The notes below the pieces were generated by a model. That model was not told where the DNA came from, made no database searches, and saw nothing but the letters and a program-made list of their open reading frames with translations. DNA of 34,749 bases from an uncultured Opitutia bacterium (GTDB taxonomy: Bacteria > Verrucomicrobiota > Verrucomicrobiia > Opitutales > Opitutaceae). The stretch lies in NCBI GenBank assembly GCA_903859715.1, contig CAIONS010000024.1, positions 1 through 34,749 of the forward strand, given 5' to 3'. Position 1 is the stretch's first letter. Each line of letters opens with the position of its first letter. Positions 1 through 6,944 of this stretch are shown one piece after another. Both the position numbers and the translations under genes were made by a program.

Positions 1-159
1 GCCCTGTTCGCGCAGATCCTCGACGATGCGGGGCGCTCCGTAGTTGCCCCGACTGGCCCGGTGGGCCGCGGCGATTTGAACGGCCAGATCGGCATCCTGA
101 CGCTGCCGGGCGCTGGGCCGGTGCAGGCGCCAACGGTAGTACGGGATAAGAATAAGTAT
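1..159 (-). pseudogene. IS3-family transposase (OrfB) fragment
   Basis: Read on the minus strand, positions 141 down to 1 give 47 codons beginning YYRWRLHRPSARQ and continuing with HRASRGNYGAPRIVEDLREQG. This is the characteristic segment of IS3-family OrfB transposases just before the DDE catalytic core (family pattern: YY-W, H--SRG-YG-PRI---L---G). The homology stops at about position 142, and an in-frame TAG lies at 160-162. The first 30-40 residues usual for OrfB, and all of OrfA, are therefore missing. The other end runs off the window, so the DDE domain cannot be assessed. The 5' truncation makes it a decayed insertion sequence, consistent with the accessory character of the left end. 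The family assignment is confident; whether the catalytic part survives is unknown. Confidence 0.82.
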
Positions 160-424
160 CTACTCAAGTCGTTGGACGAGATTCCACTTCGCGGACAAGT
201 TCGGGCCTCGCACTACAAGGCCTACATTGGAGCGCTCAGCTGGGCCTTCGACCAGACCAAGGAGTTTGCCGGGCTCGCGGTAGCCACGCGTCTGCTCTGT
301 TTTCACAACCGACGAGATAACCATTTGCCGTGCAAATGGCGTCACCCCGAAATGGTCCGTCGCGAAGCAGTTAACGTGCTTACTTTTGCATTTTATGACA
401 TATTCAATGAATTAAGTGCAACTT
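160..424. other. stretch without a convincing gene
   Basis: Between the transposase fragment and the hipB promoter I see no convincing gene. A 121-codon plus-strand reading frame (61-426) runs antisense through the transposase fragment, and a 61-codon minus-strand frame lies opposite it. Neither has recognisable motifs. Base composition shifts to AT-rich from about 370 onward. Confidence 0.4.
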
Positions 425-480
425 GATGCATTTTAACTCCAACTCCTACTTTCATTGACGAAACATGGTTAGTATGCATC
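425..480. promoter_or_regulatory. candidate HipB operator (spaced inverted repeat)
   Basis: GATGCAT at 425-431 is mirrored by ATGCATC at 474-480, upstream of hipB. HipB-type antitoxins repress their own promoter by binding paired palindromic sites. The right half-site would lie next to the candidate -10 element. The arms are short (7 bp) and far apart, so this is a suggestion only. Confidence 0.3.
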
Positions 481-494
481 TTTAAGCACATTAA

Positions 495-503
495 TGCTAT
501 AAA
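495..503 (+). promoter_or_regulatory. candidate extended -10 promoter of hipBA
   Basis: TGCTATAAA at 495-503 fits an extended -10 element (TGn followed by a TATAAT-like hexamer). It lies in the most AT-rich stretch of the left end, and transcription would start about 20 bases before the hipB ATG at 533. No good -35 hexamer is present at the usual distance. Confidence 0.4.
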
Positions 504-532
504 CCCTATCAATCGGTAAAACTGAGCCTGTT

Positions 533-853
533 ATGGACCTATCTTACAAGACCCCCGAGGAATTGCAGACGGTGATGGGCGAGCGACTGCGGTCGCTTCG
601 TCTGAGTCGCAATCTGGCCCAGAGCGAATTGGCCAACAAGGCCGGTTTGTCGCTACGGGCTCTTCACAATCTTGAGGCGGGTGCGGGTTCGACTATCGAA
701 AGCTTGGTGCGGGTTCTGAAAGCGTTAAACGCCGCGAACGCCATCGAGCTGCTGGCGCCGCAACCCCAGGTCAGTCCGCTGATGCTGCTCAAGCAGGGAC
801 ACCAGCCTCGCCGAGCTGGGCGGGTGCGCGCCCGCAAGGGAGGCGAAGCATGA
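533..853 (+). CDS. hipB: HipB-like XRE-family antitoxin
   Basis: A 106-residue protein with an XRE/Cro-type helix-turn-helix at about residues 15-70: GERLRSLRLSRNLAQSELANKAGLSLRALHNLEAG, where the QSELA and SLRALHNLE parts are the two helices of the DNA-binding unit. In HipBA systems this protein neutralises the HipA kinase and represses the operon. Its stop overlaps the hipA start in an ATGA arrangement (850-853), so the two are translationally coupled. The C-terminal 35 residues are Arg-rich and likely flexible; HipB tails contribute to toxin contact or proteolytic turnover. The start at 533 follows the candidate promoter; no Shine-Dalgarno sequence is seen. An ordinary XRE regulator is the alternative, but the coupled hipA makes antitoxin much more likely. 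Confidence 0.85.
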   Translation: MDLSYKTPEELQTVMGERLRSLRLSRNLAQSELANKAGLSLRALHNLEAGAGSTIESLVRVLKALNAANAIELLAPQPQVSPLMLLKQGHQPRRAGRVRARKGGEA

Positions 854-2121
854 CCTCTGTCATTGAAGTTCGGATATGGAATACGCTCGTCGGCGCCGTT
901 GCCTCCGATCCTGCGCTCGGCTGCTATGCCTTTGAATATGACGCGGGCTGGCGTCGTCGCGGGATCGAACTGGCACCGCGCCTGATGCCGACCACCGCCG
1001 CGGAGTCGATCTTTGCCTTTCCGGCCCTCGGCGAGTCCTACAAGCGTTTGCCGGGACTTTTGGCCGACGCTCTGCCGGATGACTTCGGCAACGGCTTGAT
1101 CGATTCCTGGATGGCGACACACGGCGTGGACAAGAACGAAGTCACCGCACTCGACCGGCTGGCTTACATGGGCAAGCGCGGCTTGGGTGCGCTGGAATTC
1201 CGCCCGAGCAAAGGGGCCACCAAAGAAAGCGCCCGGCCGCTCCAAATGAAATCCCTCGTGGAAACAGCCCGCAAAGTTGTGAAGGGGGATTTCGGCGACG
1301 ACACTCATGCGCAGGCGGCGCTCGCCAACATTATCAGGGTGGGCACATCCGCCGGCGGCGCTCGGGCCAAGGCGGTGATCGCCTGGCATCCCGTCACGCA
1401 CGAAATTCGCAGCGGCCAGTTCGACGTCGCGCCCGGATTCGAGCATTGGCTCCTGAAATTCGACGGCGTCGGCAAGGATTTGGAACTCGGAACCTCGGCC
1501 GACTACGGCCGAATCGAACACGCCTACTACCGCATGGCGACCGCCGCGGGCATCGTCATGTCGCCGTGCCGCCTGCTGGAGGAAAATGGTCGCGCCCACT
1601 TCATGACCCGACGCTTCGACCGCGAAGGAAACACCAAGCATCACCTCCAGTCGCTCTGCGCGTTGTCGCATCTCGACTACAAGCAGCGCGCAACCCACGC
1701 CTACGAACAGTATTTTCTTCTCATCAGCGAACTGAGGCTCGGTGACGAGGCTCTGGCGCAGGCGTTCCGCCGGATGGCCTTCAACGTCATGGCGCGAAAT
1801 TGCGACGACCATACCAAGAATTTCGCCTTCCGACTCACGCAAGGTGGCCAGTGGGAACTGGCCCCGGCCTATGACGTCACCCACGCGCACAACCCAAAGA
1901 GCGAATGGGTCAGTCAGCATCTCATGAGTGTAAACGGCAAATTCGATGAGATTGGGCGGACGGATCTGCTCAAGGTGGCCGACCGATTCGGCGTCGGCCG
2001 AGCTGGATCACTGCTGGCAGAGGTCAAGGCGGCTGTGGGGAACTGGTCATCGTTCGCTGGCAACGCTGGCCTGGGCTCTGCCGTCACCGACAAAGTCGCG
2101 CGAGATTTTCGTGTGGTCTAG
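850..2121 (+). CDS. hipA: HipA-family Ser/Thr kinase toxin
   Basis: 423 residues, close to the 440 of E. coli HipA. HipA kinases inhibit growth by phosphorylating targets such as glutamyl-tRNA synthetase. The kinase elements are all visible. A Gly-rich loop VGTSAGGARAKAV (164-176) holds Ser167, which sits where the autophosphorylated Ser150 of E. coli HipA lies. The catalytic loop NCDDHTKN is at 317-324 and LAPAYDVT ends near 343. Asp319 and Asp342 are 23 residues apart, the same spacing as catalytic Asp309 and Mg-binding Asp332 in E. coli. The N-terminal subdomain (about 1-120) fits HipA_N. No lesion is seen, so the toxin is probably active. Its position next to an IS remnant and a tRNA-end sequence suggests acquisition with a mobile element. 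The natural substrate cannot be read from the sequence. Confidence 0.9.
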   Translation: MTSVIEVRIWNTLVGAVASDPALGCYAFEYDAGWRRRGIELAPRLMPTTAAESIFAFPALGESYKRLPGLLADALPDDFGNGLIDSWMATHGVDKNEVTALDRLAYMGKRGLGALEFRPSKGATKESARPLQMKSLVETARKVVKGDFGDDTHAQAALANIIRVGTSAGGARAKAVIAWHPVTHEIRSGQFDVAPGFEHWLLKFDGVGKDLELGTSADYGRIEHAYYRMATAAGIVMSPCRLLEENGRAHFMTRRFDREGNTKHHLQSLCALSHLDYKQRATHAYEQYFLLISELRLGDEALAQAFRRMAFNVMARNCDDHTKNFAFRLTQGGQWELAPAYDVTHAHNPKSEWVSQHLMSVNGKFDEIGRTDLLKVADRFGVGRAGSLLAEVKAAVGNWSSFAGNAGLGSAVTDKVARDFRVV

Positions 2122-2337
2122 CATGAGAAGTCATGCACAATTTCTGGTCGGCGGCAAATGTTACGACGTATCCAACAAATGGACTGTAACATCGCCGGCC
2201 CATTTCAAATTAGGTTGCCACAAGGTTGCCAGAAATGGTGTTTTTGGCTTCACTTTTTGGGATTTTGGTGCTTCTCTTTGCTCGTTCTAAAACACTAACA
2301 ATCAACTAAGTCCGCGTTTATTCGCGATTTAGCTTCA
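2122..2337. other. noncoding stretch before the tRNA-end sequence
   Basis: No gene is supported here. The sequence becomes AT-rich toward 2250-2335. A small inverted CGCG...CGCG lies just ahead of the tRNA-like segment. Reading frames in this interval are out-of-frame continuations of hipA shadows. Confidence 0.4.
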
Positions 2338-2374
2338 GCGGCCAGAATCGGTTCGAGTCCCGTTGGCCGCCCCA
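2338..2374 (+). other. tRNA 3'-end remnant, candidate attachment site
   Basis: The segment reads as the end of a tRNA: T-stem ATCGG (2347-2351), T-loop TTCGAGT (2352-2358), T-stem CCCGT (2359-2363, one C-C mismatch), acceptor strand TGGCCGC (2364-2370), discriminator C, then an encoded CCA (2372-2374). No D-arm or anticodon arm lies upstream at normal spacing. The heptamer GCGGCCA that would pair with the acceptor strand sits directly before the T-arm (2338-2344), leaving a minihelix rather than a tRNA. Integrases of phages and genomic islands commonly recombine in tRNA 3' ends and leave such a copy at one border. The accessory genes on its left and housekeeping-type genes on its right fit a border. 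No integrase gene is visible in the window. Confidence 0.55.
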
Positions 2375-2498
2375 TTTTGATGGCGAGCAGGTTATGTACG
2401 TGCGGTCGGGAACTTCCAGGACCGGATCTGTACTGTCCTTTTTATCTCCGCCTTTGCCGTTGCCCAGCTATCGGTGGGTTTCAGGCTGGATGGGTCCC

Positions 2499-3272
2499 AT
2501 GCCGCGCGTCCGCCTCCTCACCTTCAATATCGCCCATGCCCGCGGACTTAATCCCATCCAGGGCCTGACCTCGGCGCGGAAGCTGCGGCTCAACCTGCGC
2601 AAGATCGCCCGGCTGCTCGACGAGTTGAAGCCGGACATCGTCGGACTGCAGGAAATCGATGAGTGCTCCCGCTGGGCGGGCAATTTCGACCATCTTGACT
2701 ACCTGCGGCTGCATGCCGGGTTTCCCCACGCCGTTTTTGGCATCAACAACCGCCGGAAGGGCCTGCTGAACCTGTGCTATGGCAACGCCTTCCTCTCGCG
2801 CCATCCCATCGTGGCGACGGAGACGATCGCGTTCGGCCTGCGCAGCGTCGGCGAGAAGGGCTTTCTCTTCGCCGAATTCGACATCGGCGGCCGCCTCGTG
2901 CCGGTCGTGAACCTCCATCTTCATTTCAGCTCGCGCGAGCACCGGATCCGGCAGCTGGGCCGGCTGCTGGCCTGGCTGCGCGAGAAGCAGGGTGTCCGCC
3001 GCAAGCACTGGCATGTGCCTCCGATCATCTGCGGCGACTTCAACAATCCCGGCACGAGTCCCGACGCGACCGCCGCGCTGCTCAGCCATCTTTCGGATTA
3101 CTACGACTACGTCCTGCATCCGGTGAACGGCCGCACGTTCCCGTCGCCGCTGCCCAGCCGGATGCTGGACTTTGTTTTCCTGCCGCCTACCTGCATGGAG
3201 GTGCGGAGCGAGGTGGTGCGGACGTACATCTCCGACCATCGGCCGGTGATGGTGGATTTCGAACTGGCGTAG
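2499..3272 (+). CDS. endonuclease/exonuclease/phosphatase family protein
   Basis: A 257-residue protein of the EEP (DNase I-like) superfamily of Mg-dependent phosphodiesterases. The ordered motifs are LLTFNIAHARG near the N-terminus (Asn of the first motif), IVGLQEID (metal-binding Glu), NAFLSRHPI, NLHLHF, ICGDFNNPGTSPD (the GDFN motif) and a final YISDHRPVMVDF (catalytic SDH). The start at 2499 begins immediately before the first core strand. Upstream ATGs at 2394 and 2490 would add residues without family similarity. The protein has no signal peptide or membrane segment. The substrate could be DNA, a phospholipid or an inositol phosphate; the family does not decide. It stands alone, between the tRNA-end sequence and a palindromic repeat. 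Confidence 0.85.
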   Translation: MPRVRLLTFNIAHARGLNPIQGLTSARKLRLNLRKIARLLDELKPDIVGLQEIDECSRWAGNFDHLDYLRLHAGFPHAVFGINNRRKGLLNLCYGNAFLSRHPIVATETIAFGLRSVGEKGFLFAEFDIGGRLVPVVNLHLHFSSREHRIRQLGRLLAWLREKQGVRRKHWHVPPIICGDFNNPGTSPDATAALLSHLSDYYDYVLHPVNGRTFPSPLPSRMLDFVFLPPTCMEVRSEVVRTYISDHRPVMVDFELA

Positions 3273-3291
3273 CCTGATTCAGGCTGGTGGG

Positions 3292-3424
3292 AACCACGAA
3301 TGGACACGAATTCATTTCGAGCAGTCTGTGTTGTCCGGGGCAAATCACGCCGTGCTTTCCAGCAACATCGAGGTTTGCTCCGGGGTGATTTCCTATTCGT
3401 GTGGATTCGTGTCCATTCGTGGTT
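3292..3424. repeat. palindromic intergenic repeat, family A
   Basis: A perfect 20-bp inverted repeat: the arm at 3292-3311 (AACCACGAATGGACACGAAT) is mirrored exactly at 3405-3424. The unit ATTCGTGT also occurs again just inside the right arm (3394-3401). The 93 bases between the arms have no gene. The element lies between the stop of the EEP gene and the convergent amidohydrolase, so it could fold as a long hairpin ending both transcripts. From general knowledge, sequences of this type recur in Verrucomicrobiota and Planctomycetota genomes. Confidence 0.85.
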
Positions 3425-3435
3425 GAATGGCTTGC

Positions 3436-4776
3436 TCAGGTCTTTGGCCAGGACTCCTGCTCGTCGAAATCAGGCAGGACGGCGTCGCGGAATTTCTCCC
3501 CGTGGATGAAGCGCCGCGGGGTGGCCGGACGGGAGAGGAGCGAGTAAAGTTTGCGGGCGGAGAACACGATCAGGTCCGCCGGCGAACCGGGTGCGATCAG
3601 ACCGTAGCCGGGCAGGCCCATGATTGCGGCGGGCCCGGTCGTGACCACGGCGGGAGAGAAGGCCAGCCGGGTGTCGAGGTGGGCGAGGCGCACGCTTTCG
3701 ATGTAAACCTCGATCAGGTCGAAATCGCCCCAGCCGATGAAGGCATCGCGGACATTGTCGCCGCCGCAGGCCACCGTGACACCGGCCTCGATCAATTCAT
3801 GCAGCAGCGTCAGTCCGCGCCATTGCGGGGTGCGCGGCGCGCCAAAGGCCTCTCCTTGCGGTGCGGGGCCGCGCGTCCGGCCCTGCAGGTGAAGATTGGT
3901 GAGCGGCAGCGAGATGATACCGATGCCGGCTTCCTTCACGAGGGCGATGGTCTCGCGCGCCCGGGCCGGGTCCTGGACGGAAAGCGAACAATTGTGGCCG
4001 CAGGCCACGGGATGGGGAAACTGGTTGCGCAAGATCGCCTCGGCGGTGGCGCGGAGGCACTCGGCGTGGGCCAGACCGCTTTCGTCGACGTGCAGGTCGA
4101 GGCCGATGCCGAGTTCGCGGGCCGCGGCCATCAGATAATCGAGTTGCTTGGGCAGATCGGGATTCGGCTGGGGAAATCCGCCCATGGCCGTGGCCTTGTA
4201 CCGCGCCGTCAGCTCGATGATGCGGTCGCCGCCGCCGGAGAAGAACTCCGTGAAGCTGCACAGCGAGATGGTCTGAATCTCGACGCGACCTTTCCACTCG
4301 GCCCGCAGGCGCTCGAGTGCGGCGTGGCTGCCCGCCCCGACTTTGCGACCGGTATCGAGATGGGTGCGAAGTGCGTTGGTGCCATGCGCCCAAGTGGTGC
4401 GCAGACCGAACTCGGCGCGGCGGTAAACGTCCTCCTCCGTCCAGCGCACGCTGTCGGCTCCGAGAATGGCGAGCGATTCCCAGAAATCACTGTGCCGGCC
4501 GGGCGCGCGGTCCCACGTGTAGCACTTGTCGAGGTGTGTGTGGACTTCGAGGACACCGGGAAAAACCAGGACGCCGCCGAGGTCGGTGACGGCGCCGGCA
4601 AAATTTCCGGCTTCGGCCGGGGCCCCCGAATCGCGCACGGCGATGATGCGATTGCCCTCAACGGTTACGTCACATTCCCGCCAGGGTTCCAGTATAGCGT
4701 CCGCCAAGCCGGCTGGCTGATTGAGCGGAGCAGGCAGGCAGGCGAGGGGAATGCGGGCGCGGCGGAAAAGATGCAT
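3436..4776 (-). CDS. cytosine-deaminase-like amidohydrolase
   Basis: 446 residues (E. coli CodA has 427), amidohydrolase superfamily TIM barrel. The metal-site elements are in order: FPGVLEVHTHLDKCYTWD (His79, His81), GLDLHVDESG (His and the catalytic Glu equivalent to E. coli Glu217), PVACGHNCSLS (His) and CGGDNVRDAFIGWG (the Asp). The stretches ISLPLTNLHLQGR and LPGYGLIAPGSPADLIVF are distinctive of the CodA branch. CodA converts cytosine to uracil; relatives act on creatinine, isoguanine or 5-methylcytosine, so the exact substrate is open. It lies 60 bases downstream of a solute-binding protein gene on the same strand, suggesting that the pair serves uptake and deamination of one heterocyclic compound. 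No signal peptide is present. The start at 4776 is the only one giving the usual N-terminal beta-sandwich. Confidence 0.8.
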   Translation of the reverse strand: MHLFRRARIPLACLPAPLNQPAGLADAILEPWRECDVTVEGNRIIAVRDSGAPAEAGNFAGAVTDLGGVLVFPGVLEVHTHLDKCYTWDRAPGRHSDFWESLAILGADSVRWTEEDVYRRAEFGLRTTWAHGTNALRTHLDTGRKVGAGSHAALERLRAEWKGRVEIQTISLCSFTEFFSGGGDRIIELTARYKATAMGGFPQPNPDLPKQLDYLMAAARELGIGLDLHVDESGLAHAECLRATAEAILRNQFPHPVACGHNCSLSVQDPARARETIALVKEAGIGIISLPLTNLHLQGRTRGPAPQGEAFGAPRTPQWRGLTLLHELIEAGVTVACGGDNVRDAFIGWGDFDLIEVYIESVRLAHLDTRLAFSPAVVTTGPAAIMGLPGYGLIAPGSPADLIVFSARKLYSLLSRPATPRRFIHGEKFRDAVLPDFDEQESWPKT

Positions 4777-4836
4777 GGCAGAGAAGGTGGGTGGTGAAAA
4801 TGAGCAGGCGGTGCGATTCGTCCGGTCTGGATTGAG

Positions 4837-5877
4837 CTACTTTTTCCCGGCAGCGGGGTCCGCCGGCACAAACTCGAAGCGGGCAAATTGCTCAAGGGGC
4901 ATCGGCGCCGGTAGAACCTTCAGTTCGACGAGGGTGTTGACCATGTCCGTCAGGCGGGCGGGGGTGATCAAGCCCAAGCGCTCGCCTTTGGCCGGATCGC
5001 CTTCCACCAGGCGGTGGGTTTTCAAGGCGGCGATGGAATAGGCGATCATGCCCGGAGTCTGCGTCGGGCTTTCCCGCTGAATCAGAACGCCCGCCGCCGC
5101 GGAGTCGCCGTGCAGGTACTCTGTCCACCCGCGGGCGGACGCCGCCAGGAACGCCCGGACGGCGTCGGGGTGCTCACGGGCAAAGGTCTGACTCGTGAAA
5201 ATCACCCGGTAGGGATCGTAGCCGCCGTCGGCGATCAGCAGGGTCCGGGTCTTCACTCCCTGCAGGCCCACGTAATACGGCTCATTGGAAATGAAGCACT
5301 GCTGGATGAAATTCTTGTCGGCCATGAACCGCGCGAGGCCGAAGTCATGCGGGAAAATGCCGAGATGGATGCCGTAGTGGGCCTCGACAAACGCGATCCA
5401 ATTGGAGCCGGGCGAGGCCATGACGGACTTCCCATCCAGATCCTTGAATGATTTTACGGGACTTTCCTCATGCAGGAGGATCGCCTGCGGATCATGCTGC
5501 ATCTGCGCTCCCACGATCAGCAGGGGCAGGCCGCGGGAGACCGCGAGGATGACATCGTCGCTGCGGCCCATCGCAAATTCGATCTGCCCCATGGCGATTT
5601 TTTGCAGGCCCGAGACGCCGGGGCCGCCCGGGACGATCGTGACGTCCAGGCCGGCATCGCGGTAATAATTTTTCGCCAGGGCCTCGAAGTGACCGCCGTG
5701 CTCGGCGGAGGGAAACCAATCGAGCTGAAATCCCACCTTCACCAGCGGCTTTTCCCCGGCGGGAACCGGCTCGGCGGAGGTCTTCGCCGCGTCGGCCGAC
5801 CGGCTGCAGCCCGCGAACAGGATTTGCGCCAGCATCAGACACCCCACATTCCAGCAGACAGAGAGCTTGGTACTCAT
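4837..5877 (-). CDS. lipoprotein ABC-type solute-binding protein, NMT1/THI5 type
   Basis: 346 residues. A lipoprotein signal runs to Cys24 (LAQILFAGC, a good lipobox), followed by a Ser/Ala linker. The mature part begins KVGFQLDWFPSAEHGGHFEALAKNYYRDAGLDVTI, the hallmark opening of the NMT1/THI5/SsuA-like group of periplasmic binding proteins, which bind pyrimidine precursors of thiamine, alkylsulfonates, taurine or nucleobases. A second hallmark is the DLDGKSVMASPGS segment. The gene is the first of a two-gene minus-strand unit with the cytosine-deaminase-like amidohydrolase. That points to a pyrimidine-like ligand, but this is inference. No permease or ATPase gene lies alongside, so it must use components encoded elsewhere or act without them. 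Confidence 0.82.
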   Translation of the reverse strand: MSTKLSVCWNVGCLMLAQILFAGCSRSADAAKTSAEPVPAGEKPLVKVGFQLDWFPSAEHGGHFEALAKNYYRDAGLDVTIVPGGPGVSGLQKIAMGQIEFAMGRSDDVILAVSRGLPLLIVGAQMQHDPQAILLHEESPVKSFKDLDGKSVMASPGSNWIAFVEAHYGIHLGIFPHDFGLARFMADKNFIQQCFISNEPYYVGLQGVKTRTLLIADGGYDPYRVIFTSQTFAREHPDAVRAFLAASARGWTEYLHGDSAAAGVLIQRESPTQTPGMIAYSIAALKTHRLVEGDPAKGERLGLITPARLTDMVNTLVELKVLPAPMPLEQFARFEFVPADPAAGKK

Positions 5878-6061
5878 GGAGAGGTACGGTACGGGGTCTG
5901 AAGTGGAGGATTCAAAATGAAATTCGGCTCTGACCGGGTGATAGCAGCATTCATGCTAACACCGTTTGCCGGGCGCGAGGTTTTCGATGTGCACCGGGCC
6001 GGATCGGGCGCAAAAAGAGCCGTTGCACCACGGCGGGTTTGCCCTTGAGTTGGCCGCTCGC

Positions 6062-6868
6062 ATGACCCGCCTCGCTGAAACTTTCGCCCGTGTCCGCGCC
6101 CAGAAACGCGCGGCCTTCATCGGCTACGTGTGTGCCGGGGACCCGGATTTTGAGACGTCCCTCGCGGTCTGCCGCACGCTGCTCCAGAGCGGCGTCGACA
6201 TCCTTGAGCTGGGCGTGCCGTTTTCCGATCCGCTGGCCGATGGGCCGACCAACCAGCTGGCGGCCCAGCGCGCCCTGGAAAGTGGCATGACCGCGGCCCG
6301 CGTGCTTGAGCTGGTCCGCCGGATCCGGGCGGAGTTTCCCGCCGCGCCGCTGATTTTCTACACCTACTACAACCTCGTGTTCGCGAATGGCGTCGACGCC
6401 TACATTCGCGCCGCCAAGGCCGCCGGTCTGGATGGCTTGCTGACCCTGGACCTTCCGCCGGAGGAAGCGGGCGAAGTCACGGCCGCCTGCCGGCAGCATG
6501 GAGTGGACACCGTTTTCATCGTGGCGCCGACCACGCCGGAGGCGCGGATCGCCACGATCGCTGCGGCGACGACTGGGTTTATTTATTATGTCTCACGCGA
6601 AGGCGTGACGGGCGTGCGGAAGGATGCCGCCGTCAACATTCCCGAGGCCGTGGCGCGGATCCGGGCCCATACGAAGCTGCCAGTGGCGGTGGGATTCGGT
6701 ATTTCCACCCGCGTCCAAGTGGCCCAGGTCGCCGCGCAGGCCGATGGCGTCGTGGTCGGCAGCGCCCTCGTCAACTGCATCCGGGACAATCTGGGCGCGC
6801 CGGCGAAAATCGTCGAGCAACTGGCCGCGGTGACGGTGGAGCTGGCGGCGGGCACGCATCGGAGTTGA
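6062..6868 (+). CDS. trpA: tryptophan synthase alpha chain
   Basis: 268 residues, the same length as E. coli TrpA, if started at 6062. The longer frame opening at 5966 adds 32 residues without similarity. TrpA cleaves indole-3-glycerol phosphate to indole and glyceraldehyde 3-phosphate and channels indole to TrpB. The signature ILELGVPFSDPLADGPT places catalytic Glu49 and Asp60 at exactly the E. coli positions. FIYYVSREGVTGVR and VAVGFGIST provide the phosphate-binding loops. The cytoplasmic TIM barrel is complete. Unusually, no trpB or other trp gene is adjacent; the next gene (77 bases on) is a sugar-nucleotide epimerase. The pathway may be split in this genome, or trpB may lie outside the window. 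Confidence 0.93.
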   Translation: MTRLAETFARVRAQKRAAFIGYVCAGDPDFETSLAVCRTLLQSGVDILELGVPFSDPLADGPTNQLAAQRALESGMTAARVLELVRRIRAEFPAAPLIFYTYYNLVFANGVDAYIRAAKAAGLDGLLTLDLPPEEAGEVTAACRQHGVDTVFIVAPTTPEARIATIAAATTGFIYYVSREGVTGVRKDAAVNIPEAVARIRAHTKLPVAVGFGISTRVQVAQVAAQADGVVVGSALVNCIRDNLGAPAKIVEQLAAVTVELAAGTHRS

Positions 6869-6944
6869 GCAGGAGCGATGTGGGCCGGCAGATTGCAGCC
6901 ACCCTTAGCTTGCCCCGCTCCTCGTCCCCCACCTACTGTCTTTC

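Noticed and set aside
61-426. 121-codon plus-strand frame at the left end
   Set aside because: Its first part is antisense to a recognisable IS3 transposase segment, and the rest has no motif or sensible composition.
664-1920. 418-codon minus-strand frame opposite hipBA
   Set aside because: It is a shadow of the HipA reading frame in GC-rich DNA; HipA has clear kinase motifs and the opposite frame has none.
2260-2374. complete tRNA gene
   Set aside because: Only T-arm, acceptor strand and CCA are present; no anticodon or D-arm can be placed at normal spacing, and the T-stem has a mismatch.
3300-3509. small plus-strand frame starting in repeat A
   Set aside because: The sequence is a translation of the palindromic repeat and of the antisense of the amidohydrolase 3' end, not a gene.
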